Of a DNA stretch of 64,000 nucleotides, positions 15,996 through 23,651 are shown piece after piece. Origin of the DNA: Streptomyces europaeiscabiei (GTDB lineage: Bacteria; Actinomycetota; Actinomycetes; Streptomycetales; Streptomycetaceae). Position 1 is the first letter of the stretch; each line of letters begins with the position of its first letter. Both the position numbers and the translations under genes were made by a program. Below the pieces are notes generated by a model. That model saw only the letters and a program-made list of their open reading frames with translations, was not told the origin of the DNA and made no database searches. The stretch is taken from assembly GCF_036346855.1 (NCBI RefSeq), contig NZ_CP107841.1, forward strand, positions 4,840,001 through 4,904,000, read 5' to 3'.

Positions 15996-16571
15996 CTACT
16001 TGAAGAAGGCGATGCCGTCGTCCGGCATGTCGTCCGGGAGGGCCTTGGCCCAGCGCTCGACGTCCTCGGGGGTGACGACCTTCTTCAGGTGCGCGGACAT
16101 GTAGGGGCGCAGCTCGACGTCGGGCGTCGCCTTCTCGCCGACCCACATCAGGTCGCTGTGCACATAGCCGTACAGCCGCTTGCCGCCGCTGTAGGGCCCC
16201 GAGGCCGCCGTACGCGCGACCGCGTCCGTGACCACGTCGATCTGCGGCTTCTGCTTGGCCAGCTCGCCGTACCAGACCTCGACGACGCCGTCGTCGCGGG
16301 TCATGACGATCTCGACCTTACGGTCGGCGTCGATGCGCCAGAATCCGGACTCGGTCTCCAGCGGGCGGACCTTGTTGCCGTCCTGGTCCAGCACCCAGGT
16401 GTGGGAGTGGTACTCCAGGAAGTCCCGGCCGTCGTGGGTGAAGGTGACCTCCTGGCCGAAGTTGCACTTCTCGGCACCGGGGAAGTCGTGGACGCCCGCG
16501 CCCGCCCAGTCGCCGAGCAGAAAGGCGAGGGGGACGAGGTCCTTGTGCAGGTCGGACGGGATCTCGATCAT
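15996..16571 (-). CDS. Nitrobindin-like heme protein (FABP/THAP4 family)
   Basis: 191 aa beta-barrel protein with the family motif G-x-W-x-G-x-G (GDWAGAG) near the N-terminus and ESGFWRIDADRKVEIVM in the barrel. Bacterial nitrobindins bind ferric heme in the barrel and can isomerise peroxynitrite to nitrate. The proximal His of the known members is near the C-terminus; SAHLKKVV contains a suitable candidate. It lies 57 bp upstream of nur on the same strand. Confidence 0.8.
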   Translation of the reverse strand: MIEIPSDLHKDLVPLAFLLGDWAGAGVHDFPGAEKCNFGQEVTFTHDGRDFLEYHSHTWVLDQDGNKVRPLETESGFWRIDADRKVEIVMTRDDGVVEVWYGELAKQKPQIDVVTDAVARTAASGPYSGGKRLYGYVHSDLMWVGEKATPDVELRPYMSAHLKKVVTPEDVERWAKALPDDMPDDGIAFFK

Positions 16572-16602
16572 GAGTGCGGTTCCTGGATGTCCTCGACGTG
16601 GG

Positions 16603-16701
16603 TCAGCGCTGGCCCTGGTACAGCTTCTTCACGGTCAGACCGGCGAAGGCGAGTACGCCCACGGCGACCAGGACCAGCAGGATTTCGAAGAAGAGTTCCA
16701 C
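16603..16701 (-). CDS. 32-aa single-TM microprotein
   Basis: GTG at 16701 with GAGGAG six bases upstream opens a 32-codon frame: an acidic N-terminus (ELFFE), a hydrophobic helix (ILLVLVAVGVLAFAGLTV) and a basic C-terminus (KKLYQGQR), ending TGA at 16603-16605. The clean ribosome site and perfect TM layout make it a probable real gene upstream of the nitrobindin-like gene. Function unknown. Confidence 0.6.
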   Translation of the reverse strand: MELFFEILLVLVAVGVLAFAGLTVKKLYQGQR

Positions 16702-16810
16702 GGGGTGCTCCTCGGATGAGCGGGATTCGGTACTGCACAAGGCCGGAACCCAGCTTACGCGGCCGGAACCCGGGGCTCGCCGCGAGGTGGGCCCTTCCGC
16801 CCGGCGGGCG

Positions 16811-17845
16811 TCAACCGAGCAGCTGGCTCTGCAACACCACGGTCTGCTGGAAGGGCAGGGCTTCGGTGACGCCCTTCCGGGACTGCACGATCAGCGCGAG
16901 GGTGTCGCCCGCCGACAGATACGCCTGGCGGACCTGCTCCTTGCCGTACGGCTTGCCCTCGACGTAGGCGGCACGCTCGACGTCGGCCAGGTCCGAGCGG
17001 GGGGCGAAGTCCTCGTCCCGGCTGAACACCCCGTCCGACCCCCGTACGACGTAACGCGGGCTGTTGTACTCGGTCAGCTTGTCCGAGTACACCGCGTCCG
17101 CGACGGCCGCCGTACCGAACCGCAGCAGGTAGATCCGGGTGTGCGTGCCGTCCGGCGTGGTCCAGCCGCGGGCGGCGATGTGCCGCAGTCCGTGGTCGGT
17201 GAACATCTGCCCGAGGCCGTCCAGGTCGTCCTCCGGCTCGTACTCCTTGAGGAAGTCCTCGGCCGGCAGCCAGCCGTCCGCACCGGCCAGCGCCTTGTCG
17301 GTCTTCGCGCCCTTGGGTGCGGGGAGTACGAGTTCGCGCAGGTCGGCGTGGTGCACTCCGGTCTTGTTCCCCTCGGCGAAGGGGGCCGGGCTGCCGGAGG
17401 GCAGCGGGGGGAGGGTGAGCTCGGGGTACTCCCAGCGGCCGTCCGGTTCGGTCGCGAGTCCCGGTAGGTCCGTACGCTCCGTCCGCGTGATCCCGTACCC
17501 GGTGGCGGCGCCGACCGACGCGAACACCACGAGGGCGGCCGTCCACCGCAGGGCCGCCCGGAGCACCCGGCGGTCCTTCCGCGGCCCCGTCCCCGCCGAC
17601 GACGGCACGTCGAGCGGCGCCGGGGGGAGGGGAGGCACGGGCGGGTGGACGACGGGTGCCCCGGCCCCGGCGGAGGACCGCGGGGGCACACCCGCGGTGG
17701 CCCCCGCGGGCGCGGTGGGGTGCGGCTGCGGTGCCGTGGGTTCCTGGGCGGCGGACTCCGGAACCGTGGGCTCCCGGACCGGCGGCTCCGGGACCGGCGG
17801 CTCCTGGGCCGTCGTCCGCTGTGGCTGTTCCGTGTTCTCGGTCAT
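16811..17845 (-). CDS. Single-TM secreted-domain protein, family member 3
   Basis: 344 aa. A Pro/Glu-rich cytoplasmic tail (repeated EPPVPEPPVREPTVPE-type segments) is followed by an RKDRR stop, one TM helix (~100-120) and an exported domain. The exported domain has DLRELVLPAPKGAKTDKAL and DGWLPAEDFLKEY, both echoed in the gene at 18741-19532 (DLRELLLNKPRGA, DGWVDLAGY). Its start overlaps the previous gene by four bases (17842-17845). I recognise no catalytic residues. Last gene of a three-gene operon. Confidence 0.75.
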   Translation of the reverse strand: MTENTEQPQRTTAQEPPVPEPPVREPTVPESAAQEPTAPQPHPTAPAGATAGVPPRSSAGAGAPVVHPPVPPLPPAPLDVPSSAGTGPRKDRRVLRAALRWTAALVVFASVGAATGYGITRTERTDLPGLATEPDGRWEYPELTLPPLPSGSPAPFAEGNKTGVHHADLRELVLPAPKGAKTDKALAGADGWLPAEDFLKEYEPEDDLDGLGQMFTDHGLRHIAARGWTTPDGTHTRIYLLRFGTAAVADAVYSDKLTEYNSPRYVVRGSDGVFSRDEDFAPRSDLADVERAAYVEGKPYGKEQVRQAYLSAGDTLALIVQSRKGVTEALPFQQTVVLQSQLLG

Positions 17846-18744
17846 ACCGCCTCCCCCGGCTCGGCGATCCGGTCGAGCTGCTCGCGGACGAGCTGCGCGA
17901 CTCCCTTGGTGTCCAGCGACTTGACGCCGTAGGCGTCCACCGTGACGAGGACGTCTCCCTGGACCGCCAGGCAGAACATCGCGTCGATCTTCAGGTCCGC
18001 CTCCTTCGGCGGCAGGAAGCAGTGCGCGTTCCTGTGACCCTCGATCTTCGGACCCTTGCGGAACACGTCCAGGATCTCGATGAAGTCCTTCTGGAAGGCG
18101 GCGGTGTCCCGGGCCGCGCCTCCGTCCATCCGGACGAGCTCGATGCTCACGGTGAAAGGGGCTTCCGAGCGGTACGCGTCTTCATCGGCGAGGTAGCTGC
18201 GCATCGCCATGCCCTGGATGTCCTGCTTGTCGATCTGCCGTGCCAGCTGCCGTCGCTCGGAGCGGGGCAGGTCGCTCAGGGACTCCTTGCGCAGGGCGGC
18301 GGCCTCGCCACCGCTGAGCGAGGCGTCCGAGCCGTACTCGCCGATGTCGGGGCCCCGGGTCCACTCGTCGTCGTACGGCACGAGCATCCCGGCCAGTCCG
18401 GAGGCGCCGGTGGCAGCCGTCCTCCCGGCCTTCTCGGCCTTCTCGGCCTTCGGGAGCTTCCAGACGGGCGCGCCCGCGTCGCGGTCGGCGTCCCGCACGG
18501 TCACGACGGTGAAGCCGACTCCGGCGACGACCGAGGCGGCCAGCACCACCGAGCCGGCGACGGCGGCGACACGGCCCGGGCGCATCCGTTTCCGCACCGG
18601 CGGGGCAGCCACGACAGTCGTCCCGCCCTCAGGTTCGACGTCTCCGATCAGCCCTACCGCCGGGGCCGTGGCGCCGGGAACCGCTGTGCCGGGAGCGGCT
18701 GTGTCGGGAGCGGCGTCCGCGAGGTTCTGCGGGTTCTCGCTCAC
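17842..18744 (-). CDS. Single-TM secreted-domain protein, family member 2
   Basis: 300 aa. A short cytoplasmic Ala/Pro-rich tail ends in RKRMRPGR, followed by one TM helix (~55-77) and an exported mixed domain that ends DVLVTVDAYGVKSLDTKGVA and QLVREQLDRI. The last part matches the ends of the other two family members in position (GDTLALIVQSR; GDVMMGIWITD), though the middle is divergent. Both ends overlap its neighbours by ATGA. Function unknown. Confidence 0.72.
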   Translation of the reverse strand: MSENPQNLADAAPDTAAPGTAVPGATAPAVGLIGDVEPEGGTTVVAAPPVRKRMRPGRVAAVAGSVVLAASVVAGVGFTVVTVRDADRDAGAPVWKLPKAEKAEKAGRTAATGASGLAGMLVPYDDEWTRGPDIGEYGSDASLSGGEAAALRKESLSDLPRSERRQLARQIDKQDIQGMAMRSYLADEDAYRSEAPFTVSIELVRMDGGAARDTAAFQKDFIEILDVFRKGPKIEGHRNAHCFLPPKEADLKIDAMFCLAVQGDVLVTVDAYGVKSLDTKGVAQLVREQLDRIAEPGEAV

Positions 18745-19532
18745 AGCCGCTCCATCTGCCGCTTGGCCAGGTCCATGATCTTCTTCTTGGACACGGGCCT
18801 GGTGTCGGTGATCCAGATCCCCATCATGACGTCGCCACGCCAGGCGTACGCCTCCGCCGTGTAGAGCGACAGATAGCCGGGCTTCGTATCCGGGGTGTTG
18901 TGCACATAGGCCATGCCGTCACCGGTGCCGGGGACGGGCCAGCTGTCGGTGTCCGGCTCGTTTTCAGCCCAGTAGTACGCCCCGTCGGCGTAGTCCGCGG
19001 CGCCCAGGCGCTCCTCCTGGTGGAACTGCGCGAGTCGGACCTCCACGAAGTCGGTGGTGCCCGTGGCCCAGCCGGTGATCGCCACGCGGCGGAACTCGGC
19101 GGTGACGAGGTCGGCGAACGCCTCGGCGGGCTTCTCGTAGTAGCCCGAGTAACCCGCCAGGTCCACCCAGCCGTCGGAATCCGCCCGGAGGGAGACCTCA
19201 CGTGCGCCACGCGGCTTGTTCAGCAACAGCTCGCGCAGGTCGCCGCCGGTCTTCACCTTGAAGTCCTGGTCGGCGGACAGTGGCTCCGGTCCCTTGCCCT
19301 CGGCCTGCTTCAGCGTCGGCTGCGAGAGCGGGGGCAGCCCGGTGGGCTCCCGGTCGGCCTGCACCAGGTAACCGGCACAGGTTCCGGCGACCAGCCCCAG
19401 CACGACCGCGGCGGCGATGAGCAACGTCGTACGTCCCCTGCGCCGCACCCGCGCCACGGGCTTCACCGGCACTTCGGGGATTTCAGAGATCTCGGGCTTC
19501 CCCGACACCTCTGGACTTTCCGGGACTTCCAA
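18741..19532 (-). CDS. Single-TM secreted-domain protein, family member 1
   Basis: 263 aa from TTG at 19532, chosen because GGGGGA lies six bases upstream; TTG at 19547 is possible. The tail is VPESPEVSGKPEISEIPEVP-type repeats, then VRRRGR, one TM helix (~45-65) and an exported domain with DLRELLLNKPRGA, DGWVDLAGY and a terminal KKKIMDLAKRQMERL. It is the first gene of three with 4-bp overlaps, so the products are probably made together and may form a complex on the outer face of the membrane. Confidence 0.75.
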   Translation of the reverse strand: MEVPESPEVSGKPEISEIPEVPVKPVARVRRRGRTTLLIAAAVVLGLVAGTCAGYLVQADREPTGLPPLSQPTLKQAEGKGPEPLSADQDFKVKTGGDLRELLLNKPRGAREVSLRADSDGWVDLAGYSGYYEKPAEAFADLVTAEFRRVAITGWATGTTDFVEVRLAQFHQEERLGAADYADGAYYWAENEPDTDSWPVPGTGDGMAYVHNTPDTKPGYLSLYTAEAYAWRGDVMMGIWITDTRPVSKKKIMDLAKRQMERL

Positions 19533-19644
19533 GGTGTTCCCCCACAAAAATGAAGCGCGGATTCCGTATCAGCTGACAGGAGACCACCGGCACCCGCGCG
19601 GGGTTGCCCCGGCAATGATCACGATTCGGACTACCATTCGGGCC

Positions 19645-20007
19645 ATGGCGAAGAAGCTCGTGATCAAGGTGACGGCGGGGGCCGATGCTCCCGAGCGGTG
19701 CTCCCAGGCGTTCACGGTGGCGGCCGTGGCCGTGGCCAGTGGGGTGGAGGTGTCGCTGTGGCTGACCGGCGAGTCCGCGTGGTTCGCGCTGCCGGGCCGG
19801 GCCGCCGAGTTCGAGCTGCCGCACGCCGCCCCGCTCCCCGACCTGATCGACTCGGTCCTCGCGGGCGGTCGGCTCACCCTGTGCACCCAGTGCGCGGCCC
19901 GCCGGAACATCACGGAGACGGACGTCATCGAGGGCGTACGGATCGCGGGGGCGCAGGTGTTCGTGCAGGAGGCCATGGCGGACAACACCCAGGCTCTCGT
20001 CTACTGA
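19645..20007 (+). CDS. DsrE-like family protein
   Basis: 120 aa from ATG at 19645 (MAKKLVIKVTAG). The DsrE/TusD-like alpha/beta fold is suggested by the N-terminal strand, AFTVAAVAVASGVEVSLWLTG, and a Cys pair in LTLCTQCAARRNI, the position of the sulfur-carrying Cys in such proteins. DsrE-like proteins relay sulfur or sense it. The thiosulfate sulfurtransferase nearby (21249-22088) fits this, but they are not in one operon. Confidence 0.75.
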   Translation: MAKKLVIKVTAGADAPERCSQAFTVAAVAVASGVEVSLWLTGESAWFALPGRAAEFELPHAAPLPDLIDSVLAGGRLTLCTQCAARRNITETDVIEGVRIAGAQVFVQEAMADNTQALVY

Positions 20008-20028
20008 AAGCCGCCGCTCCTCTGCGTC

Positions 20029-20085
20029 AACTGCTTCCCTGCTCCTCTGCTTCCCTGCTCCTCACTCCTCTGCTTCCCTGCTTCG
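20029..20085. repeat. Short pyrimidine-rich repeats
   Basis: CTCCTCTGCTTCCCTG and shortened forms recur three to four times just after the DsrE-like gene and up to the stop of the decayed VOC gene. Confidence 0.7.
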
Positions 20086-20473
20086 CTACTCCTCGACCCA
20101 CAGGCAGAAGAGGTGTCCCGCCGGGTCGGACAGCACCCGTACGTCGTCCTGGGGCTGGTGGTCGGCGAGCCGCGAGCCGCGCGCGCTAGGCCACGGCCCG
20201 CTCGGTCTCGGCCTCCAGGTCGTCGACCTCGCTGTCGAGGTGGAGCATCATCCGCTCGTCGCCGGGGTTCCGGGTCGGCCAGACGGGCGGGACGTACTCG
20301 GGCTCGGGCTCGAACGACAGAGCCGTGCCCCCGGAGCCGGGCGAGGGCCGATGAGCACGCAGTGGGGCACCTCGCGCCGTATCTCGTAGCCGAGCAAGGC
20401 GAACACAGAAGCCGGCCGGCTCGTGAGCGTCGTGCGCGTCCAGGACCACGGTCGACAGTCTCCCGGGCGCCAT
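20086..20473 (-). pseudogene. Decayed VOC/glyoxalase-like gene with frameshifts
   Basis: Reading three frames in turn recovers one VOC protein. Frame 1 gives MAPGRLSTVVLDAHD. A shifted frame gives ALLGYEIRREVPHCVLIGPR. Frame 1 returns with GTALSFEPEPEYVPPVW to DDLEAETERAVA and then a TAG. A third frame gives ARLADHQPQDDVRVL and SDPAGHLFCLWVEE with its stop at 20086-20088. At least three indels are needed, so it is a pseudogene unless there are sequencing errors. Confidence 0.8.
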
Positions 20474-20506
20474 GCCCGCCTTCCTGTCGCGGGCGGTCGC
20501 GCTCGT

Positions 20507-20767
20507 CTACCGCGGGCGCCTCTTGCCGTCCAGTTCGTCCCACCACTCGTCGGACCTCGGATCGCCCGAGGGGTCGTCCCACCAGCGGTCGTCGGGGCCG
20601 CGCCGGTTGGCGGCGACGGCGGCGAGCGGCGGGATGACCATGGCGACCACGCACATGCCGACGGCGACCGGGACCGACCAGAGCCGTACGACGCCCCAGG
20701 CCAGGACGAAGAGCGCGAGGCACGTGCCCATCATGGCGAAGTAGGTGTGGCGCCGGCGGGCGTACAT
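20507..20767 (-). CDS. DUF3099 membrane protein
   Basis: 86 aa. Two adjacent hydrophobic helices (about residues 10-28 and 33-52) are followed by an acidic, Trp-rich tail (DDRWWDDPSG, SDEWWDEL). This is the layout of actinobacterial DUF3099 proteins, function unknown. ATG start at 20767. Confidence 0.8.
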   Translation of the reverse strand: MYARRRHTYFAMMGTCLALFVLAWGVVRLWSVPVAVGMCVVAMVIPPLAAVAANRRGPDDRWWDDPSGDPRSDEWWDELDGKRRPR

Positions 20768-20864
20768 GAATTCAGCGTACGTCCGCGCACGGCCGAGGGC
20801 CGTACCCCGGGTCGGACACCCGGGGTACGGCCCTCAGCCGTTCAGCCGTTCAAGGACGACCGCC

Positions 20865-21152
20865 TCAGACGGCGATCGCGACCTCCGCCAGGCCGCCCTG
20901 CTCGGCGACGACGGTGCGGTCGGCGGTGCCGCCGGGGACGAGCGCGCGGACGGTCCAGGTGCCCTCGGCCGCGTAGAAGCGGAACTGGCCCGTCGCGGAG
21001 GTGGGGACCTCCGCCGTGAACTCGCCGGTCGAGTCCAGCAGACGGACATAGCCCGTCACCGGCTCGCCGTCGCGGGTCACCTGACCCTGGATCGTGGTCT
21101 CACCGGGCTTGATCGTCGAGGCGTCCGGGCCGCCGGCCTTCGCTCCACACAT
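20865..21152 (-). CDS. DUF1416 (SseC-like) protein next to sulfurtransferase
   Basis: 95 aa from ATG at 21152 (MCGAKAGG), preceded by GGAGAAAGAC; a longer in-frame ATG at 21164 is poorer. It has an all-beta, transthyretin-like pattern (QGQVTRDGEPVTGYVRLLD, TGQFRFYAAEGTWTVRAL). It is regularly found downstream of thiosulfate sulfurtransferase in actinobacteria (sseC in mycobacteria), as here with a 96-bp gap. Role in sulfur metabolism inferred from conserved neighbourhood. Confidence 0.88.
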   Translation of the reverse strand: MCGAKAGGPDASTIKPGETTIQGQVTRDGEPVTGYVRLLDSTGEFTAEVPTSATGQFRFYAAEGTWTVRALVPGGTADRTVVAEQGGLAEVAIAV

Positions 21153-21248
21153 GTCTTTCTCCAAGAGAGGTCTGACCGGAAGGAAGGCCGGTCGGGATGA
21201 ACGGGTGTTCGCTTACTACTGGCTACCGGCTACTACTGCCTGCCGGTC

Positions 21249-22088
21249 CTACTTGTTGGCGCCGAGCTCGATCGGGACGCCGACCAGGGAGCCGTACTCG
21301 GTCCAGGAGCCGTCGTAGTTCTTGACGTTCTCCACGCCGAGCAGCTCGTGCAGGACGAACCAGGTCAGCGCGGAGCGCTCACCGATGCGGCAGTAGGCGA
21401 TGGTGTCCTTCGCCAGGTCCACCTGCTCGTCGGCGTACAGCTCCTTGAGGTCGTCGTCCGACTTGAAGGTGCCGTCGTCGTTGGCGTTCTTCGACCACGG
21501 GATGTTGCGGGCGGACGGGACGTGGCCCGGGCGCTGCGACTGCTCCTGCGGCAGGTGGGCCGGGGCGAGCAGCTTGCCGGAGAACTCGTCGGGCGAGCGC
21601 ACGTCGACCAGGTTCTGCGAGCCGATCGCGGCGACGACGTCGTCACGGAAGGCGCGGATCGCGGTGTTCTGCGGCTTGGCCTTGTACTCGGTCGCGGGGC
21701 GCACCGGCACCTCGTCGACCAGCTCGCGGGCGTCCAGCTCCCACTTCTTGCGGCCGCCGTCGAGAAGCTTGACGTTCTCGTGGCCGTACAGCTTGAAGTA
21801 CCAGTAGGCGTACGACGCGAACCAGTTGTTGTTGCCGCCGTAGAGGACGACGAGGGTGTCGTTGCCGATGCCCTTCTCCGACAGGAGCTTCTCGAAGCCC
21901 TCCTGGTCGACGAAGTCACGGCGTACCGGGTCCTGGAGGTCCTTCGTCCAGTCGATCCGGATGGCGTTCTTGATGTGGTTCTTCTCGTACGCGGTCGTGT
22001 CCTCGTCGACCTCGACGATGGCGATGTTCGAGTCGTCGAGGTTGGCCTCGACCCAGTCGGCGTCAACCAGGACGTCGCTGCGGCTCAT
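21249..22088 (-). CDS. cysA: Thiosulfate/3-mercaptopyruvate sulfurtransferase (double rhodanese)
   Basis: 279 aa from ATG at 22088, with GGAGGAGAAAG upstream. Two rhodanese domains are present: an inactive N-terminal one (VVLYGGNNNWFASYAYW) and a C-terminal one with the catalytic loop CRIGERS. The enzyme transfers sulfane sulfur from thiosulfate to an acceptor. It is called cysA in Streptomyces annotation and is unrelated to the sulfate-transport ATPase. It lies downstream of a Cys-codon leader peptide (22214-22294), suggesting that sulfur status controls it. Confidence 0.9.
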   Translation of the reverse strand: MSRSDVLVDADWVEANLDDSNIAIVEVDEDTTAYEKNHIKNAIRIDWTKDLQDPVRRDFVDQEGFEKLLSEKGIGNDTLVVLYGGNNNWFASYAYWYFKLYGHENVKLLDGGRKKWELDARELVDEVPVRPATEYKAKPQNTAIRAFRDDVVAAIGSQNLVDVRSPDEFSGKLLAPAHLPQEQSQRPGHVPSARNIPWSKNANDDGTFKSDDDLKELYADEQVDLAKDTIAYCRIGERSALTWFVLHELLGVENVKNYDGSWTEYGSLVGVPIELGANK

Positions 22089-22213
22089 GCTCTTTCTCCT
22101 CCGGGGCAGTTGCGGCGGGGTGTGCGAGGCGCCTGACGGCGGTCGGGCCGGGCGCGCACGGGTGTGCCCTGGCTGGGCAGGGCGACGGGGAACGCGGCAG
22201 TCGTGGCTGCCAC

Positions 22214-22294
22214 TCAGAAAGTGCGACAGAGCATGGCGGCGACGCGGCACAGGTCTACTGCCCGCCGCTTCGTGAGATCCGCCTGTCGCTTCAT
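22214..22294 (-). CDS. Cys-codon leader peptide upstream of the sulfurtransferase
   Basis: A 26-codon ORF, MKRQADLTKRRAVDL then CRVAAMLCRTF, ends 125 bp before the sulfurtransferase start. Basic leader peptides with Cys codons close to the stop are a recurring feature upstream of sulfur genes in Streptomyces and mycobacteria, where ribosome stalling at Cys codons is thought to increase downstream expression. The GC-rich intervening segment contains TGCCCTGGCTGGGCA and other self-complementary pieces. Confidence 0.75.
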   Translation of the reverse strand: MKRQADLTKRRAVDLCRVAAMLCRTF

Positions 22295-22539
22295 GATGGT
22301 CGATCGTAGGGACGGACAGGCGGGCGTGTCACCGGCATGTCGTATTCTGAGACGCGATCGTCCGGAATGTGGGATAGCGAGGCTGTCGGGGCTGCCGTGA
22401 CGGGGCTTCCGGGCCCGTGTAGCCGTCGTCACATCTACGGTACGGACGGCGGCGTCTCGCTTTTTGGACGCCGTCGGGTCCACCGCGGGCGGGACCCGTA
22501 CTGGTCCCGGTCCCGGCCTGTCGGCCGCCGTCGGTCGTC

Positions 22540-23268
22540 CTACCCGGCCAGCCTGACGTTCGAACCCCGCACCGTGATCTCCACGCCGTCCGGTGCCGCC
22601 TCGACCTTGTCGAGCTTGATGCCGCCGGGGAGGTCGTCGATCTTCTGCTCGAAGTCGGTGATCGACCGGACCTGGCCCTCCGCGGCCTCGACGACCAGGT
22701 TCGGCAGGTTGTCGGCGTGCACCTTCACGGTGTCACCGTCGACGGTGACGGTGCTGAGCACCGGGTACGTCGTCGACCTGCCCAGGGCCTCGACCTTGAT
22801 GTCGACCTTGACCTTGCCCTTGCCGCCGTCGGAGAGGCCGACGACCTGGGCGGTCACGCCGGGCAGGATCCCCGTCGGTTCGGACTTGGCGGCCTTGAGG
22901 AGTTCGTCGTACGCGATGGTCGCGCTGCCGGTGGCGCTGGTGGCGGTGGCGGAGCTGTAGTCGCTGGAGAAGGCCACGCCGCGCATGTTCGCCTGCAGAT
23001 CGGCGATACGGATGCTCTCGTCGGACTTGCCCGTGCTCGCCTCGTAGTCCTTGATGCCGACCTCGACGTCGTCGAGTTCACCGCTCGCGACCTGGGTGAG
23101 GAACGGGAAGCCCTTGATGGACACGTCGGGGGTGCTCGCCAGGCCCTCGCTGGTCTTCAGCTGCTCGGCCGCCTCGTCCTCGGCGAAGCCGACGGCCACG
23201 CGGTCCGCGATCACGAACAGGCCGCCCAGGATCACGGCGACGATGACAAGTATTCGCAGTGCGCGCAT
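22540..23268 (-). CDS. DUF2993/LmeA-family phospholipid-binding-like secreted protein
   Basis: 242 aa from ATG at 23268. An N-terminal membrane anchor or signal (RILVIVAVILGGLFVIADRV) is followed by a DUF2993 beta-rich domain with the family segment SIKGFPFLTQVASGELDDVE. The mycobacterial homologue LmeA binds phosphatidylinositides and acts in periplasmic lipomannan elongation. The role in Streptomyces is not known. It sits alone between the sulfur genes and a repeat cluster. Confidence 0.82.
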   Translation of the reverse strand: MRALRILVIVAVILGGLFVIADRVAVGFAEDEAAEQLKTSEGLASTPDVSIKGFPFLTQVASGELDDVEVGIKDYEASTGKSDESIRIADLQANMRGVAFSSDYSSATATSATGSATIAYDELLKAAKSEPTGILPGVTAQVVGLSDGGKGKVKVDIKVEALGRSTTYPVLSTVTVDGDTVKVHADNLPNLVVEAAEGQVRSITDFEQKIDDLPGGIKLDKVEAAPDGVEITVRGSNVRLAG

Positions 23269-23433
23269 GTCTCGGTGTTCCCCACGTTGTCCACTCGGCG
23301 GCCGGTTCGGCGGTCGGTCCGGCTTCAACGACCCGGGTGGCCGTTCTACGCGAGAGTAATCGTGTGGGCGTAAGGGCGGGGTTGGTCGGCCGGCCTTGTC
23401 GATCACCTGTGACAGGGCGGGTGGGCGCGCCTT

Positions 23434-23645
23434 GGGGGTTTTCGCCCCCGCCGCCCCTGCCCGTCCCCTCCCTCGGGGCTCCGCCCCGGACCCCGTTCGC
23501 GCAGTTCCCCGCGCCCCTTTTCAGGGGCGCGGGGAACTGCGCGAGACGCCCCGCCCACCTGCAGGCGACCCGGATACGTGAGTGGGGTCGAAGGGGCGCC
23601 AGCCCCTGGGGATGGGACGGGCAGGGGCGGCGGGGGCGAAAGAAT
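23434..23645. repeat. Dispersed intergenic repeat (copy b), two copies head to head
   Basis: A near-complete inverted pair of the element. Outer parts are CGCCCCCGCCGCCCCTGCCC and its complement near 23620-23640. The centre is a perfect hairpin with 22-bp arms at 23497-23518 and 23523-23544 around a 4-nt loop. It fills the 383-bp gap between the LmeA-like gene and the next gene, which has no coding sequence. Confidence 0.85.
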
Positions 23646-23651
23646 CCCTGG

